From the NCBI GenBank assembly GCA_017305455.1, contig JAFKKO010000111.1:109875-173874 (forward strand): 64,000 bases of DNA, given 5' to 3'. Below are positions 50,340 to 59,980 of this stretch, piece by piece (within the stretch, counting starts at the first letter, position 1; each line of letters begins with the position of its first letter). Source of the stretch: Hyphomicrobiales bacterium (lineage in GTDB: Bacteria > Pseudomonadota > Alphaproteobacteria > Rhizobiales > Xanthobacteraceae). Below the pieces are notes generated by a model that worked only from the letters and a program-made list of their open reading frames with translations, had not been told where the DNA came from and ran no database searches. A program made the position numbers and the translations under genes.

Positions 50340-51440
50340 TTATGCGGTCCTGAACAGGCGTGGATGGTCGTGCGGCTGCGAGCGCAGATACTGGTTCGGT
50401 GCGATGATCTGTTGGCCGAGCTTGGCCGCCGCGTGCCAGGGCCAGCGCGGATCGTAGAGAATCGCGCGGGCCAGCGCGATCGCATCGGCGTCGCCGCTGG
50501 CGATGATCGCCTCGGCCTGTTCCGGTTCGGTGATCAGCCCAACCGCGATGGTCGCGATCTCCGCCTCATGCCTGACGCGCCGGGAGAATTCGACCTGATA
50601 GCCCGGTTCGAGCTTGATCTGCTGGCGCGGCGACAGGCCGCCGCTGGAAACGTGGATCGCCGGACAGCCGCGCTGCTTCAGCGCCTTGGCGAACGCGACG
50701 GTGCTTTCGATATCCCAGCCGCCGTCGACCCAGTCCGACGCCGAGACGCGGACCCACACCGGCCTGTCAGCGGGAAACGCCGCGCGTACCGCCTCGAATA
50801 CCTCGAGCGGAAAGCGCATCCGGTTCTCGAGGCTGCCGCCGTAATTGTCATTGCGAACGTTGGCGAGCGGCGAGAGGAACTGGTGCAGCAGATAGCCGTG
50901 CGCCGCGTGCAGCTCGATGCCGTCGAAGCCGAGACGCGCGGCGCGGTGGGCGGCGGCGACGAAATGATCGCGGATGCGCAACAGACCCGCCGCATCGAGG
51001 GCGGTCGGCGGGTTTTCGCCGTCATTGTGCGGCAGCGCCGACGGCGCCTGTGTCTGCCAGCCGCTCGGCGCATTCGGCGGAATCTGCGCCCCGCCTTCCC
51101 AAGGCACGCGGGTAGACGCCTTGCGGCCGGCATGGCCGAGCTGCACCGCGACCTTGATCGGCGAATAGGCGCGGATCGCGGCCAGCACCCGCGCGAGCGC
51201 AGCTTCGTTGGCGTCGGAATAAAGCCCGAGATCGCGCGGCGAGATGCGGCCTTCCGGCGACACGGCGGTCGCTTCGAGCACCATCAATCCCGCGCCGGAC
51301 AGCGCAAGATGGCCGAGATGGATCATGTGCCAGTCGGTGGCGCTGCCGTCATCGGCGGAATACTCGCACATCGGCGCGATCACGATCCGGTTCGGCAGAT
51401 CGAGCGGGCCGAGGCACCAGGGTGCAAATAACTGGCTCAT
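50340..51440 (-). CDS. Old yellow enzyme family NADH:flavin oxidoreductase (YqjM type)
   Basis: A 366-residue FMN enzyme of the YqjM-like class: RIVIAPMCEYSADDGSATDW carries the Cys that tunes FMN, GFDGIELHAAHGYLLHQF holds the substrate His pair, and YGGSLENRMRF closes the barrel motif. It reduces activated alkenes with NAD(P)H and may detoxify electrophiles. ATG 51440 (MSQLFAPWCLG) is the family start. An MBL hydrolase gene lies just upstream on the same strand (10 bp). Confidence 0.92.
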   Translation of the reverse strand: MSQLFAPWCLGPLDLPNRIVIAPMCEYSADDGSATDWHMIHLGHLALSGAGLMVLEATAVSPEGRISPRDLGLYSDANEAALARVLAAIRAYSPIKVAVQLGHAGRKASTRVPWEGGAQIPPNAPSGWQTQAPSALPHNDGENPPTALDAAGLLRIRDHFVAAAHRAARLGFDGIELHAAHGYLLHQFLSPLANVRNDNYGGSLENRMRFPLEVFEAVRAAFPADRPVWVRVSASDWVDGGWDIESTVAFAKALKQRGCPAIHVSSGGLSPRQQIKLEPGYQVEFSRRVRHEAEIATIAVGLITEPEQAEAIIASGDADAIALARAILYDPRWPWHAAAKLGQQIIAPNQYLRSQPHDHPRLFRTA

Positions 51441-51450
51441 GTGGAATGTC

Positions 51451-52134
51451 CTAGGCGAGTCCGTTGAGGAACGGATTGGTGGCGCGCTCCTGACCGATGC
51501 TCGATCCGGGACCGTGGCCGCAGATAAAGGCGACATCGTCGCCGAGCGGCAGCAGCTTCTCCTCGATCGAGCGGATCAGCGTGGCGTGATCGCCACCGGG
51601 CAGATCGGTGCGGCCGACCGAGCCGTTGAACAGCACATCGCCGACCAGCGCGAACCGCATCGCGTCGTTGAAGAACACCACGCTGCCGGGCGAGTGGCCG
51701 GGGCAGTGCAGAATCTTGAATGACAGTTTGCCGAGATGGACTTCATCGCCCTCGCTGAGCCAGCGGTCCGGCGCAAAATCGCGGACATTGGTCATGCCGA
51801 AGCGGCGGCCGCCCTCGACGACATGATCGAGCAGGAATTTGTCGGCGAGATGCGGGCCGACGATCGGCACCTTGAGTTCGTCGCGCAGATCGGCGGCGCC
51901 GCCGACATGATCGATATGGCCGTGGGTGATCCAGATCTGTTCGACACTGACGCCGGCCTGCCGGATCGCGTTGAGGATCTCAAGGACATCGCCGCCGGGA
52001 TCGATCACGGCCGCCTTGTTGGTTTCGGTGCACCAGAGCAGCGTGCAGTTCTGCTGGAACGGTGTGACCGGAATGATGAGCGCCTGAGCGGGTGCCTTGG
52101 CCTCGGTGGAAGAATGGTCGGGCTGCGTGTTCAT
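51451..52134 (-). CDS. MBL-fold metallo-hydrolase, glyoxalase II-like
   Basis: A 227-residue enzyme with the metal motif THGHIDHVGG (HxHxDH), a second-site His in HCPGHSPGSVVFF, Asp in LVGDVLFNGSVG and final His in ICGHGPGSSIG. It resembles YcbL-type glyoxalase II relatives that hydrolyse thioesters. ATG 52134 (MNTQPDHSS) is chosen. Probably co-transcribed with the OYE gene. Confidence 0.9.
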   Translation of the reverse strand: MNTQPDHSSTEAKAPAQALIIPVTPFQQNCTLLWCTETNKAAVIDPGGDVLEILNAIRQAGVSVEQIWITHGHIDHVGGAADLRDELKVPIVGPHLADKFLLDHVVEGGRRFGMTNVRDFAPDRWLSEGDEVHLGKLSFKILHCPGHSPGSVVFFNDAMRFALVGDVLFNGSVGRTDLPGGDHATLIRSIEEKLLPLGDDVAFICGHGPGSSIGQERATNPFLNGLA

Positions 52135-52276
52135 GCGCGCCACAATGCCGATTTTTCGTGGCCCGCCAAGCGGATTTATCGGGGGGCGGCGCAGGGTCCG
52201 GCTCACATCGCCTTGAAAGGGGCAGGAACCTGCGATTTTCGCCTTGGCGCCAGAAGACATCTGCTAGGCTGGCACC

Positions 52277-52756
52277 ATGAGTCTTGCCGCAATTTCCATC
52301 ACACCGGATCGCCGGCAATCGGAGACCGCGCTGATTGTGGCGCGGGGCGCCGCGCGCTGGCTGGCCTCGCTCGGATTTTCCTGTGTCAGCGAATTGGCGC
52401 TGCCGTCCGGCCGCCGTGCCGATCTGGTTGCGCTGAACGAGCGCAGCGAAGTCTGGATCATCGAGATCAAGTCATCGGCGGAGGATTTGCGGGCGGACCA
52501 GAAGTGGCAGGATTATCGCGCGCATTGCGACCGGCTGTTCTTTGCCTTCATGCAGGATCTGCCGTGCGAGATTTTTCCGCAGGACACCGGCCTGATTGTC
52601 GCCGACGCCTATGGCGCGCATCTGCACTGCGAGGCGCCGGAGCACCGCCTGCCGGCGGCGACGCGCAAGGCGATGCTGCTGCGTTTCGGTCTGGCCGCCG
52701 CGCGCCGGATCAACCGGCTGATCGATCCGCAGGGGCACACCGCGATCGACGAATAG
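52277..52756 (+). CDS. mmcB: MmcB family DNA repair protein
   Basis: A 159-residue protein with a PD-(D/E)XK-like core: ELALPSGRRADLVALN and VWIIEIKSSAEDLRADQKW. MmcB is a LexA-regulated DNA repair protein in Caulobacter and is found throughout alphaproteobacteria. It is divergent from the MBL gene and has no operon partner here. Confidence 0.88.
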   Translation: MSLAAISITPDRRQSETALIVARGAARWLASLGFSCVSELALPSGRRADLVALNERSEVWIIEIKSSAEDLRADQKWQDYRAHCDRLFFAFMQDLPCEIFPQDTGLIVADAYGAHLHCEAPEHRLPAATRKAMLLRFGLAAARRINRLIDPQGHTAIDE

Positions 52757-52834
52757 TTTTCTTCAAAGAAAATTAGAGGCATCGTATCCCGCGCGTCATG
52801 TCGATGACGCGCGGTGCGGTCGGCGAGGCCGCGA

Positions 52835-53413
52835 TCAGCGCGGGGCGCGCTTGGCCAGAATGCGCTGCAAGGTGCGGCGATGCATGTTGAGCCGCCGTGC
52901 CGTCTCCGAGACGTTGCGGTCGCACATCTCGTAAATGCGCTGGATGTGTTCCCAGCGCACGCGGTCGGCCGACATCGGGTTCTGCGGCAGTTCGGACTTG
53001 TCGCGTCCGATCGCGAGCAATGCGGCCACCACGTCGTCGGCATCGGCCGGTTTGGCGAGATAGTCCACCGCGCCGAGCTTGACCGCCGTCACCGCGGTAG
53101 CGATGTTGCCATAGCCGGTTAGAACGATGGCGCGGGCATCCGGGCGCTTGGCCTGCAGCGCGCCGACCACGTCGAGACCGTTGCCGTCGCCAAGCCGCAA
53201 ATCCACCACGGCGAAGGCCGGGGGATGCCGCTCGATCTGGGCAAGTCCTTCGGGGACGCTGTCACAGCTCGTGACCGAGAAGCCGCGCGCTTCCATGGCG
53301 CGGGACAGCCGTTCCAGAAACGCCTTGTCGTCCTCGACGATCAGAAGCGAGCGGTCGGCCATCTCGGCGATGGCGTTGGCCGGCGAAGTCGTCGTCTGAA
53401 GCGGTGCGTTCAC
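52835..53413 (-). CDS. actR: Redox response regulator ActR/RegA/PrrA
   Basis: A 192-residue regulator. The receiver domain has acidic pocket VEDD, phosphorylated Asp71 in AVVDLRLGDG and Lys in YLAKPADADD. A short linker with prolines leads to a Fis-type HTH (VSETARRLNMHRRTLQRIL, 169-187). Start GTG 53413 gives the family N-terminus (NAPLQTT). RegA/ActR controls respiration, CO2 fixation, nitrogen fixation and photosynthesis genes by redox state. It is downstream of the sensor kinase on the same strand. Confidence 0.93.
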   Translation of the reverse strand: MNAPLQTTTSPANAIAEMADRSLLIVEDDKAFLERLSRAMEARGFSVTSCDSVPEGLAQIERHPPAFAVVDLRLGDGNGLDVVGALQAKRPDARAIVLTGYGNIATAVTAVKLGAVDYLAKPADADDVVAALLAIGRDKSELPQNPMSADRVRWEHIQRIYEMCDRNVSETARRLNMHRRTLQRILAKRAPR

Positions 53414-53450
53414 TGTTTGAGCCCTTTCATGGTCGTCTTTTCGATATGGC

Positions 53451-53477
53451 GCGACAATGTGGCATCGCAAGTGTCGC
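53451..53477. promoter_or_regulatory. Inverted repeat upstream of actR
   Basis: GCGACA-N15-TGTCGC lies about 40 bp before the actR start. RegA-type binding sites contain GCGAC/GTCGC half-sites, so it may be an autoregulatory site. Confidence 0.35.
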
Positions 53478-53526
53478 ACCGTCCCTTGGGGACTTGCAAG
53501 GTGCGGCGAATCGTCCGGTCCGTTTT

Positions 53527-54861
53527 TTAACTTGCCGCAATGCCGGCGACGCCGTCGGCTTCGAAACGCTCGCGCGGCCAGGTGATGGTGACCACGGCAC
53601 CGTGATCGGGGAACACGCGGTTGGTGAAGGTGACGCGCGCGTCGGTGCGCTCCAGCAGGGTGCGAGCGATAAACACGCCGAGACCGAGGCCACGGCGGGC
53701 ACTGGCATCGGAGGCGCGCTTGCGCGAGGATACATAGGGCTCGCCGATCCGCTTGAGGATATCCGGCGGAATGCCGGGTCCGTCATCGGAAATTACGATC
53801 TCGACCCGATCTTCGTTCCACCATGCGTTCACTTCGACAGCTTCGCGCGCGAAATCGACGGCGTTCTCCACCAGGTTTCCGACCCCGTACAGGATCGCGG
53901 GATTGCGCAGCCCCACCGGCTCGGACGAGCCGGCCACCGCGATGCGCACGTTGATGGCGATGCCGAATTCGCGATGCGGCGCCACGGTCTCCTCGATCAG
54001 GCTGGACAGCGGCATGCGGTCGAACGGCGCTCCGCCGGAGGACAATTGGGTGATCTTGCCGAGAATATCGCGGCAGCGCTGCGCCTGCTCGCGCAGCATG
54101 CGCAGGTCGCCCATCACCTGCTCGTCGCGCGGATCCTGCTCCTGCAGTGCTTTCTCCATCTCACGCGAGATCAGGAAGATGGTGGAAAGCGGGGTTCCAA
54201 GCTCATGGGCTGCCGCCGCGGCAAGGCCGTCGATCTGGGTCAAATGCTGCTCGCGGGTCAGCACCAGTTCGGTCGCCGCCAGCGCGTCGGACAGTTTGCG
54301 GGCTTCCTCGGTGACCTGAAACGCATAAAGGCTGGTGACGCCGAGCACGAGCACGATCGAGAGCCACACCCCGGTCATGTAGATCGGCGGCAACACCAGC
54401 GGTTCGTCGCTGTCCCATGGCAGCGGAAGGTGAAAGAAGCCGAGCACCGAGGCGCAGGCCGCGGCGAGCAGGCCGAGCATGATGGTGTAGCGTGTCGGCA
54501 GCGCTGTCGCTGCGATCAGCACCGGCGCTAGGAATAGAAATGAAAACGGATTCTGCAAACCGCCGGTGAGAAAGAGCAGCACGGCCAGTTCTGCGATGTT
54601 GATAGCCAGAAGCAGCGTCGCAAAACGCGGGTCCAGCCGGTGCACGGTGTTGAAGCCGATCTGCAAGATGAGATTGAGCGCCGCCGACAAGCTGACCACG
54701 GTGAGGCAGGCCAGCACCGGAATATCGAAATCGAGACCCTGCGCCACGACGAAGATGGCAGTGAGCTGGCCCAGCACCGCGAGCCAGCGCAGCCGCAGAA
54801 TGGTGTCGAGGCGGATGTTGCGGCGGCTGTGCCGGAACTCGGAGGCGGCGATATCGCTCAT
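53527..54861 (-). CDS. actS: Redox sensor histidine kinase ActS/RegB/PrrB
   Basis: A 444-residue membrane kinase with six N-terminal helices. GGLQNPF (100-106) is the conserved quinone-binding heptad. The H box AAAAHELGTPLSTI has His219, the redox Cys263 is in QRCRDIL, and the ATP domain shows NLVENAVDFA, DDGPGIP and GLGLGVFIA. It senses the quinone pool and disulfide state and phosphorylates ActR. It is upstream of actR by 113 bp. Confidence 0.95.
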   Translation of the reverse strand: MSDIAASEFRHSRRNIRLDTILRLRWLAVLGQLTAIFVVAQGLDFDIPVLACLTVVSLSAALNLILQIGFNTVHRLDPRFATLLLAINIAELAVLLFLTGGLQNPFSFLFLAPVLIAATALPTRYTIMLGLLAAACASVLGFFHLPLPWDSDEPLVLPPIYMTGVWLSIVLVLGVTSLYAFQVTEEARKLSDALAATELVLTREQHLTQIDGLAAAAAHELGTPLSTIFLISREMEKALQEQDPRDEQVMGDLRMLREQAQRCRDILGKITQLSSGGAPFDRMPLSSLIEETVAPHREFGIAINVRIAVAGSSEPVGLRNPAILYGVGNLVENAVDFAREAVEVNAWWNEDRVEIVISDDGPGIPPDILKRIGEPYVSSRKRASDASARRGLGLGVFIARTLLERTDARVTFTNRVFPDHGAVVTITWPRERFEADGVAGIAAS

Positions 54862-55040
54862 GCCGGCACTATATATCCTTATCCTCCGCTTCCCGGCCTT
54901 TGGCGCGTGGCGGAGAATAACTTTCTCACAGGTTGATTGGGCAGGCTATTTTAACTCATCGGCAGCTTGTCCGATGGATGAATTGACGCTAGGTGCGACG
55001 AACGACATTATGTCGCGGCGCAAAACGAATCGAGGATGCC

Positions 55041-56366
55041 ATGCCCATCGGAGAATTCGGTCGGCCGCCGGAACTGCCCTCGGAACTCAGTCCGACGACG
55101 ACATCGCCGCTCTACTGGATGTACGAGATGGGGCAGGCCTCGCTCAATCCAGCGCGCGCGGTTGCCGATGCGACCAAGCTGATGTTCCAGAATCCGCTCA
55201 ATCCGTTCTCAGCCACCGAATTCGGCAAATCGGTTGCGGCGAGCTGCGAAGTGTTCGAGCGGACCACGCGCCGTTATGGCAAGCCGGAATGGAATATCAG
55301 CGACGCCGAGGTGCAGGGCGTCCGTGTTCCCGTCGAGGTCAAGACGGTGTGGGAAAAGCCGTTCTGCCGGCTGTTGTATTTTCAGCGCAAGCTGTCGCGG
55401 CCGCCGCGCGGGCCGCAGCCGCGCGTGCTGATTGTCGCGCCCATGTCGGGCCATTACGCCACACTGTTGCGTGGCACTGTGGAGGCTTTTCTGCCAGACC
55501 ACGAAGTCTACATCACCGACTGGACCGACGCACGGATGGTGCCGCTTGCGATGGGCCGGTTCGACCTCGATGATTATGTCGATTACGTCATCGAAATGCT
55601 GCATGCGCTGGGCGGCAACGTCCACGTCGTCGCCGTGTGTCAGCCTTCGGTGCCGGTCCTGGCGGCGGTCTCGGTTATGGAGGCCCAGCACGATCCCTAT
55701 GCGCCGATCTCGATGACGTTGATGGGCGGGCCGATCGACACGCGGCGCAATCCGACCGCGGTCAACAATCTCGCGGCCGAGAAAGGCATCGACTGGTTCC
55801 GCAATCATGTGATTTCCAAGGTGCCGTTTCCGCATCCCGGCGTCATGCGCAATGTCTATCCGGGATTCCTGCAATTGACCGGCTTCGTCAGCATGAATTT
55901 CGATCGCCACATGGATGCGCACAAGCGCCTGTTCAATCATCTGGTGAAAGGCGACGGCGATCTCGTCGACAAGCATCGCGACTTCTACGACGAATATCTG
56001 GCGGTGATGGATCTGACCGCCGAATTCTATCTGCAGACGGTTGATCTCGTGTTCATCAAGCACGCGCTGCCGCTCGGCACCATGACCCACCGCGGCCGGC
56101 CGGTTGATCCCTCGAAGATCCAGCGCGTGGCGCTGATGACGGTCGAGGGCGAGAACGACGATATCTCCGGCCTCGGCCAGACCGAAGCGACGCACGAGCT
56201 CTGCACGTCGATCTCCGACACGCGGCGGGTGCATTATGTGCAGAAGGGCGTCGGCCATTACGGCGTGTTCAACGGTTCGCGCTTCCGCTCCGAGATCGTG
56301 CCCCGGATCTCCGATTTCATGATCTCGGCCGCGCTGACCCGGTCGGATTTCGTTGCCGCGGAATAG
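55041..56366 (+). CDS. phaZ: Intracellular polyhydroxyalkanoate depolymerase
   Basis: A 441-residue alpha/beta-hydrolase relative of the i-PHB depolymerases. The nucleophile elbow reads VVAVCQPSVP with Cys200 instead of Ser, as in Ralstonia PhaZ1; Asp is in EGENDDISG and His in GVGHYGVFNGSRF. It mobilises stored PHB granules. ATG 55041 (MPIGEFGRPP) is preferred over the longer frame. Confidence 0.93.
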   Translation: MPIGEFGRPPELPSELSPTTTSPLYWMYEMGQASLNPARAVADATKLMFQNPLNPFSATEFGKSVAASCEVFERTTRRYGKPEWNISDAEVQGVRVPVEVKTVWEKPFCRLLYFQRKLSRPPRGPQPRVLIVAPMSGHYATLLRGTVEAFLPDHEVYITDWTDARMVPLAMGRFDLDDYVDYVIEMLHALGGNVHVVAVCQPSVPVLAAVSVMEAQHDPYAPISMTLMGGPIDTRRNPTAVNNLAAEKGIDWFRNHVISKVPFPHPGVMRNVYPGFLQLTGFVSMNFDRHMDAHKRLFNHLVKGDGDLVDKHRDFYDEYLAVMDLTAEFYLQTVDLVFIKHALPLGTMTHRGRPVDPSKIQRVALMTVEGENDDISGLGQTEATHELCTSISDTRRVHYVQKGVGHYGVFNGSRFRSEIVPRISDFMISAALTRSDFVAAE

Positions 56367-56715
56367 CCGCCACAGGCCTCGAAAAGTCCGCCGGAATGCC
56401 AAAAACCCAGATTTGACGGTGTTTTAGCTCATTGAACACCGTCGAATGGCGGTGAGGGCGTTGCAAGTAATTGTTTTTCAATGGATATTTCGAGTTAATG
56501 GATGTGGCACAAAAGTGACGGCCAAACAGGCCGCCAGGGCGCGCCGCGACTAAAAAACTGAACACAAATTTCATGTTTCATGCCTCTGTATGTAGGAGGC
56601 CGGGCGACGATTCGTTCAACATGTTGGGCAAATGATTTGTTTTTGTGCCGAGAGCTTTCCCTGGCGGCGGCTGTGGCAGAATCCGGGTGAACTTCTCACC
56701 TCCGGACTCCCCGAT
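56367..56715. other. Intergenic region behind phaZ
   Basis: About 350 bp without a gene. GACGGTGTT (56415-56423) and AACACCGTC (56435-56443) form a 9-bp hairpin about 50 bp after phaZ, a possible terminator without a U-run. A purine-rich AT stretch follows. Confidence 0.45.
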
Positions 56716-57471
56716 ATGGCTTTTCGTGCTCTGCTCTACCGTCGCCCGACCGAACCGCGCACCCTTGCAGTGAAGATCGGTTCGGCCATCTATGCCGTTC
56801 AACTCCGCCGTCATCGCCGGGCGCGCCGCTATACGCTGCGCATTCATCCGAGCGCCCGGCAAGCGATCCTGACCATGCCGCCGCGCGGTACTCTCGCCGA
56901 CGCCAAGGACTTTGCGGAGCGTCATGGCGCCTGGATCGCGGCGCGACTTGGCGGTCTGCCGAAGGCTGCGCCGTTCGCGACCGGGACGACGCTGCCATTG
57001 CGCAGTACGCCGCACAAAATCGTTCATCGTGCTTGCGAGCGCGGCACCGTGTGGACGGAGACCCGTGACAGTGGCGAGAAGATTCTCTGTGTCGCTGGTG
57101 GTCTGCCGCATATCGAGCGGCGGGTGCTTGATTACCTCAAGCGTGAAGCGCGCCATGATCTCACCAAGGCGTCGGCCCGCTATGCCGAGATTCTCGGCGT
57201 CAAGGTGAAGCGCATCACCATCCGCGATCAGTCGAGCCGCTGGGGCTCCTGCACCTCGGCCGGGTCGCTGTCGTTCTCGTGGCGGCTCATTCTTGCGCCG
57301 CCTTACGTGCTGGACTATCTGGCCGCGCATGAGGTCGCGCATCTGGTCGAGATGAATCACTCGCCGCGGTTCTGGAAAGTGGTGGGACGGATTTGTCCGG
57401 CCACCGAGCGCGCCAAGAAGTGGCTCGACACCCACGGCAACGATCTGCACCGCTTCGGCGTGCGCGATTAG
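56716..57471 (+). CDS. YgjP/SprT-like metal-dependent hydrolase
   Basis: A 251-residue zincin of the DUF45/YgjP family. The N-terminus has RRHRRARRYTLRI; the core has QSSRWGSCTSAGSLSFSWRL followed by HEVAHLVEMNHSPRFW, giving ligands His205, His209 and His215 with Glu206 as base. Natural substrate is unknown. ATG 56716 (MAFRALLYRR) is chosen; an upstream Met would add 28 atypical residues. Confidence 0.88.
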   Translation: MAFRALLYRRPTEPRTLAVKIGSAIYAVQLRRHRRARRYTLRIHPSARQAILTMPPRGTLADAKDFAERHGAWIAARLGGLPKAAPFATGTTLPLRSTPHKIVHRACERGTVWTETRDSGEKILCVAGGLPHIERRVLDYLKREARHDLTKASARYAEILGVKVKRITIRDQSSRWGSCTSAGSLSFSWRLILAPPYVLDYLAAHEVAHLVEMNHSPRFWKVVGRICPATERAKKWLDTHGNDLHRFGVRD

Positions 57472-57499
57472 CCTGCTTCCTCATTCAAGAAGAGGATGG

Positions 57500-57522
57500 A
57501 TGCGCGGATCAGGTCCGCGCAT
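57500..57522. repeat. REP-like palindrome
   Basis: ATGCGCGGA-TCAGG-TCCGCGCAT is a perfect 9-bp hairpin between two convergent genes. Near-identical palindromes are scattered in Bradyrhizobium and relatives as intergenic repeats and may end transcription from both sides. Confidence 0.6.
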
Positions 57523-57544
57523 GACGATCTGTGATTCAATCAAA

Positions 57545-57580
57545 GGCTAAAAGCTATAGCTTGGCTAAAAACTATAGCCG
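57545..57580. repeat. Tandem 18-bp repeat
   Basis: Two adjacent units GGCTAAAAGCTATAGCTT and GGCTAAAAACTATAGCCG, just behind the PBP1A stop. Each can form a small GGCTA/TAGCC-type hairpin, so it may assist termination. Confidence 0.5.
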
Positions 57581-57583
57581 GGC

Positions 57584-59893
57584 TCAGTGCCCACCGAACA
57601 GGCGGTCGATCAACCAGCCGCCGCCGCCGAGGCCGTTTGCGGCCTCGGGCCGGCCGCCGCTTTGCGCCACCTGCGGGCGAGGCGCGGGATGCGATGACGG
57701 CGGCGAAGGCTGTTGCTGCGGCTGTACGTTGGCGCCATTCGATACGTAAGGATCTCCGGCCGGCACCGGGCGCGGCGGTGGGGCGATCTGCTGGCCGTTG
57801 CCGCGGGCGGCGGCCCGGAAGAAGTTCGACAGGAAGCCGCCGCCGTCGCTGCTCCTGCTCTGCTGTGCGCCCGGCAGATCGGCCACCGCGACATTCTCAT
57901 GCGCAGCCTTCATGAAGCGCGTCCACACCTCGACCGGCAGGCCGCCGCCGGTGGCTTTGTGGGTCGGCGAATTGTCATCGTTGCCGAACCAGATGCCGGT
58001 GATCAGGTTGGCGGTGTAGCCGACGAACCAGGCATCGCGGAAATCCTGACTGGTGCCGGTCTTGCCGGCGGCGTACCAGCCGGGAATGTCGGCCTTCTTC
58101 GCCGTGCCGATGACCAGCGTCTCATGCATCATCGCGTTCATCATGCCGACATAACGCGGGTCGATCACCTGCGCGGCCGGATCAGGCTTGCGCGCATAGA
58201 GCAGCTTGCCTGAAGCCGTCTTGATGCGGTTGATGACATGCGGTGAAGCCGCAACGCCGCCATTGGCGAAGGGCGCGTAGGCGCCGACGAGTTCGGTGAG
58301 CGAGACTTCCGAGGTGCCAAGCGCGATCGAGGGATTGGCCTCGAGTTTGGAGGCGATGCCGAGCCGGTGCGCGGTGCGCACCACATTGGCCGGACCGAAC
58401 TCGATACCGAGCCGCACCGCCACGGTGTTAAGCGACATCGCCAGCGCCTGCGTCAGTGTCACCGGGCCGAAATATTCGTGGCTGTAGTTCTCCGGCTTCC
58501 AGCCCTTGATCTCGAGCGGGGCATCCTTCCGCACGGTCTCCGGGGTCAGCCCGGCTTCCAGCGCGGTGAGATAGACGAACGGCTTGAACGCTGAGCCGGG
58601 CTGGCGCTTGGCGGTGACCGCGCGGTTGAACTGGCTTTCGGCGTAATTGCGGCCGCCGACCATCGCGCGCACCGCGCCATCCGGCGTCATCGCCACCAGC
58701 GCGCCCTGGCTGACCTTGAACTTCACGCTCTTGGCGGCGAGTTCGTCGATCACCGCGGCTTCCGCGACGGCTTGCAGCTTCGGATCGATCGAGGTTTCGA
58801 CCACAATGTTCTGTTCGACCTGTCCCACGAGGTCATCGAGCACCTCGCCGATCCAGTCGGCGACATAGTTGACGGTGCCGGCGCCGACCGGCTTCACCGC
58901 ATAGGACGGATGACCGATCGCGGCCTGCGCCTGCGCGTCGGTGATGAACCTCGCATCCGCCATCGCACCGAGCACGGTCTGCGCGCGCTTCTCCGCGCCT
59001 TCCGGATTGCGGTTCGGCGCAAGGCGTGACGGCGATTTGACCAGGCCTGCCAGCATCGCCGCCTCCGCAAGGGTGACGGCGCGTGCCGATTTGCCGAAAT
59101 ATTTCTGCGCTGCAGCTTCCACGCCATAAGCGCCGGAACCGAAATAGACGCGGTTGAGATAGAGTTCGAGAATTTCGTTCTTGGAATATTTCCGCTCCAA
59201 CCACAGCGCGAGTTCGGCTTCCTGCAGCTTGCGCTGCAAGGTGCGCTCCTGGGTCAGGAACAGGTTCTTGGCAAGTTGCTGGGTCAGCGTCGAGCCGCCT
59301 TGCGACACACCGCGATGCAGGAGGTTGGTCGCGGCGGCGCGGGCAATACCGATCGGATCGATGCCGAAATGCGAATAGAAGCGACGGTCCTCGATCGCGA
59401 TGAATGCCTTCGGCAGATAGGGCGGAAGTTCCTTGAGCGGAACATTCGCGCCCGGCATCTCGCCGCGCGTTGCTAGCACGCTGCCGTCAATGCCGACGAT
59501 CTGGATGGTCGGCGGACGCTTGGGAATTTCCAGCGACTGGATCGATGGCAGATGCGCGCCGACCCAGACCACGACGCCGATGCCAGCAATGAAAGCCCAC
59601 AGGCTCAGCACCACGCCCCAGTAAAGCACCCGGCCAAGCCCACTGCGCGCCTTGCCGCGCGCGGCCTTCTTGCCTTCCCGCTTGTCCTTCTTCGCCTGCG
59701 CGGGGGTCTTGCGGGAACGCCGTGCGGCGCTGTCATCGGCAGCACGTTTTGCCGCGCGGCGTTTCGGCGTGGCGTCGGCATCGTCCTCCGGGCCGCCGAC
59801 GCGATCCCACGGATTGAGCCGGACGCCATCCAGCGACGCGCCGTCGTCGAACTTCGGCTCCCGGCGTCCCCCTGCTTTCTTCCGTCCCGCCAT
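57584..59893 (-). CDS. mrcA: Penicillin-binding protein 1A (bifunctional)
   Basis: A 769-residue class A PBP. A basic cytoplasmic tail (1-90) and one helix (about 92-115) precede the GT51 glycosyltransferase (IEDRRFYSHFGID, GGSTLTQQLAKN, KNEILELYLNRVYFG) and the transpeptidase with SxxK in PGSAFKPF, SxN in AMSLNTVAV and KTG in AGKTGTSQDF. It polymerises and cross-links peptidoglycan. The C-terminal Pro/Gln-rich tail is disordered. It is convergent with the zincin gene. Confidence 0.95.
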   Translation of the reverse strand: MAGRKKAGGRREPKFDDGASLDGVRLNPWDRVGGPEDDADATPKRRAAKRAADDSAARRSRKTPAQAKKDKREGKKAARGKARSGLGRVLYWGVVLSLWAFIAGIGVVVWVGAHLPSIQSLEIPKRPPTIQIVGIDGSVLATRGEMPGANVPLKELPPYLPKAFIAIEDRRFYSHFGIDPIGIARAAATNLLHRGVSQGGSTLTQQLAKNLFLTQERTLQRKLQEAELALWLERKYSKNEILELYLNRVYFGSGAYGVEAAAQKYFGKSARAVTLAEAAMLAGLVKSPSRLAPNRNPEGAEKRAQTVLGAMADARFITDAQAQAAIGHPSYAVKPVGAGTVNYVADWIGEVLDDLVGQVEQNIVVETSIDPKLQAVAEAAVIDELAAKSVKFKVSQGALVAMTPDGAVRAMVGGRNYAESQFNRAVTAKRQPGSAFKPFVYLTALEAGLTPETVRKDAPLEIKGWKPENYSHEYFGPVTLTQALAMSLNTVAVRLGIEFGPANVVRTAHRLGIASKLEANPSIALGTSEVSLTELVGAYAPFANGGVAASPHVINRIKTASGKLLYARKPDPAAQVIDPRYVGMMNAMMHETLVIGTAKKADIPGWYAAGKTGTSQDFRDAWFVGYTANLITGIWFGNDDNSPTHKATGGGLPVEVWTRFMKAAHENVAVADLPGAQQSRSSDGGGFLSNFFRAAARGNGQQIAPPPRPVPAGDPYVSNGANVQPQQQPSPPSSHPAPRPQVAQSGGRPEAANGLGGGGWLIDRLFGGH

Positions 59894-59980
59894 CCGTTAC
59901 GCGCTCGATCCGATATGTCGATCCGCCGTGCACGCTAGCGACGGCGGTTTAAGGGCACGTTACCAAATCGTTAAGGCGGA

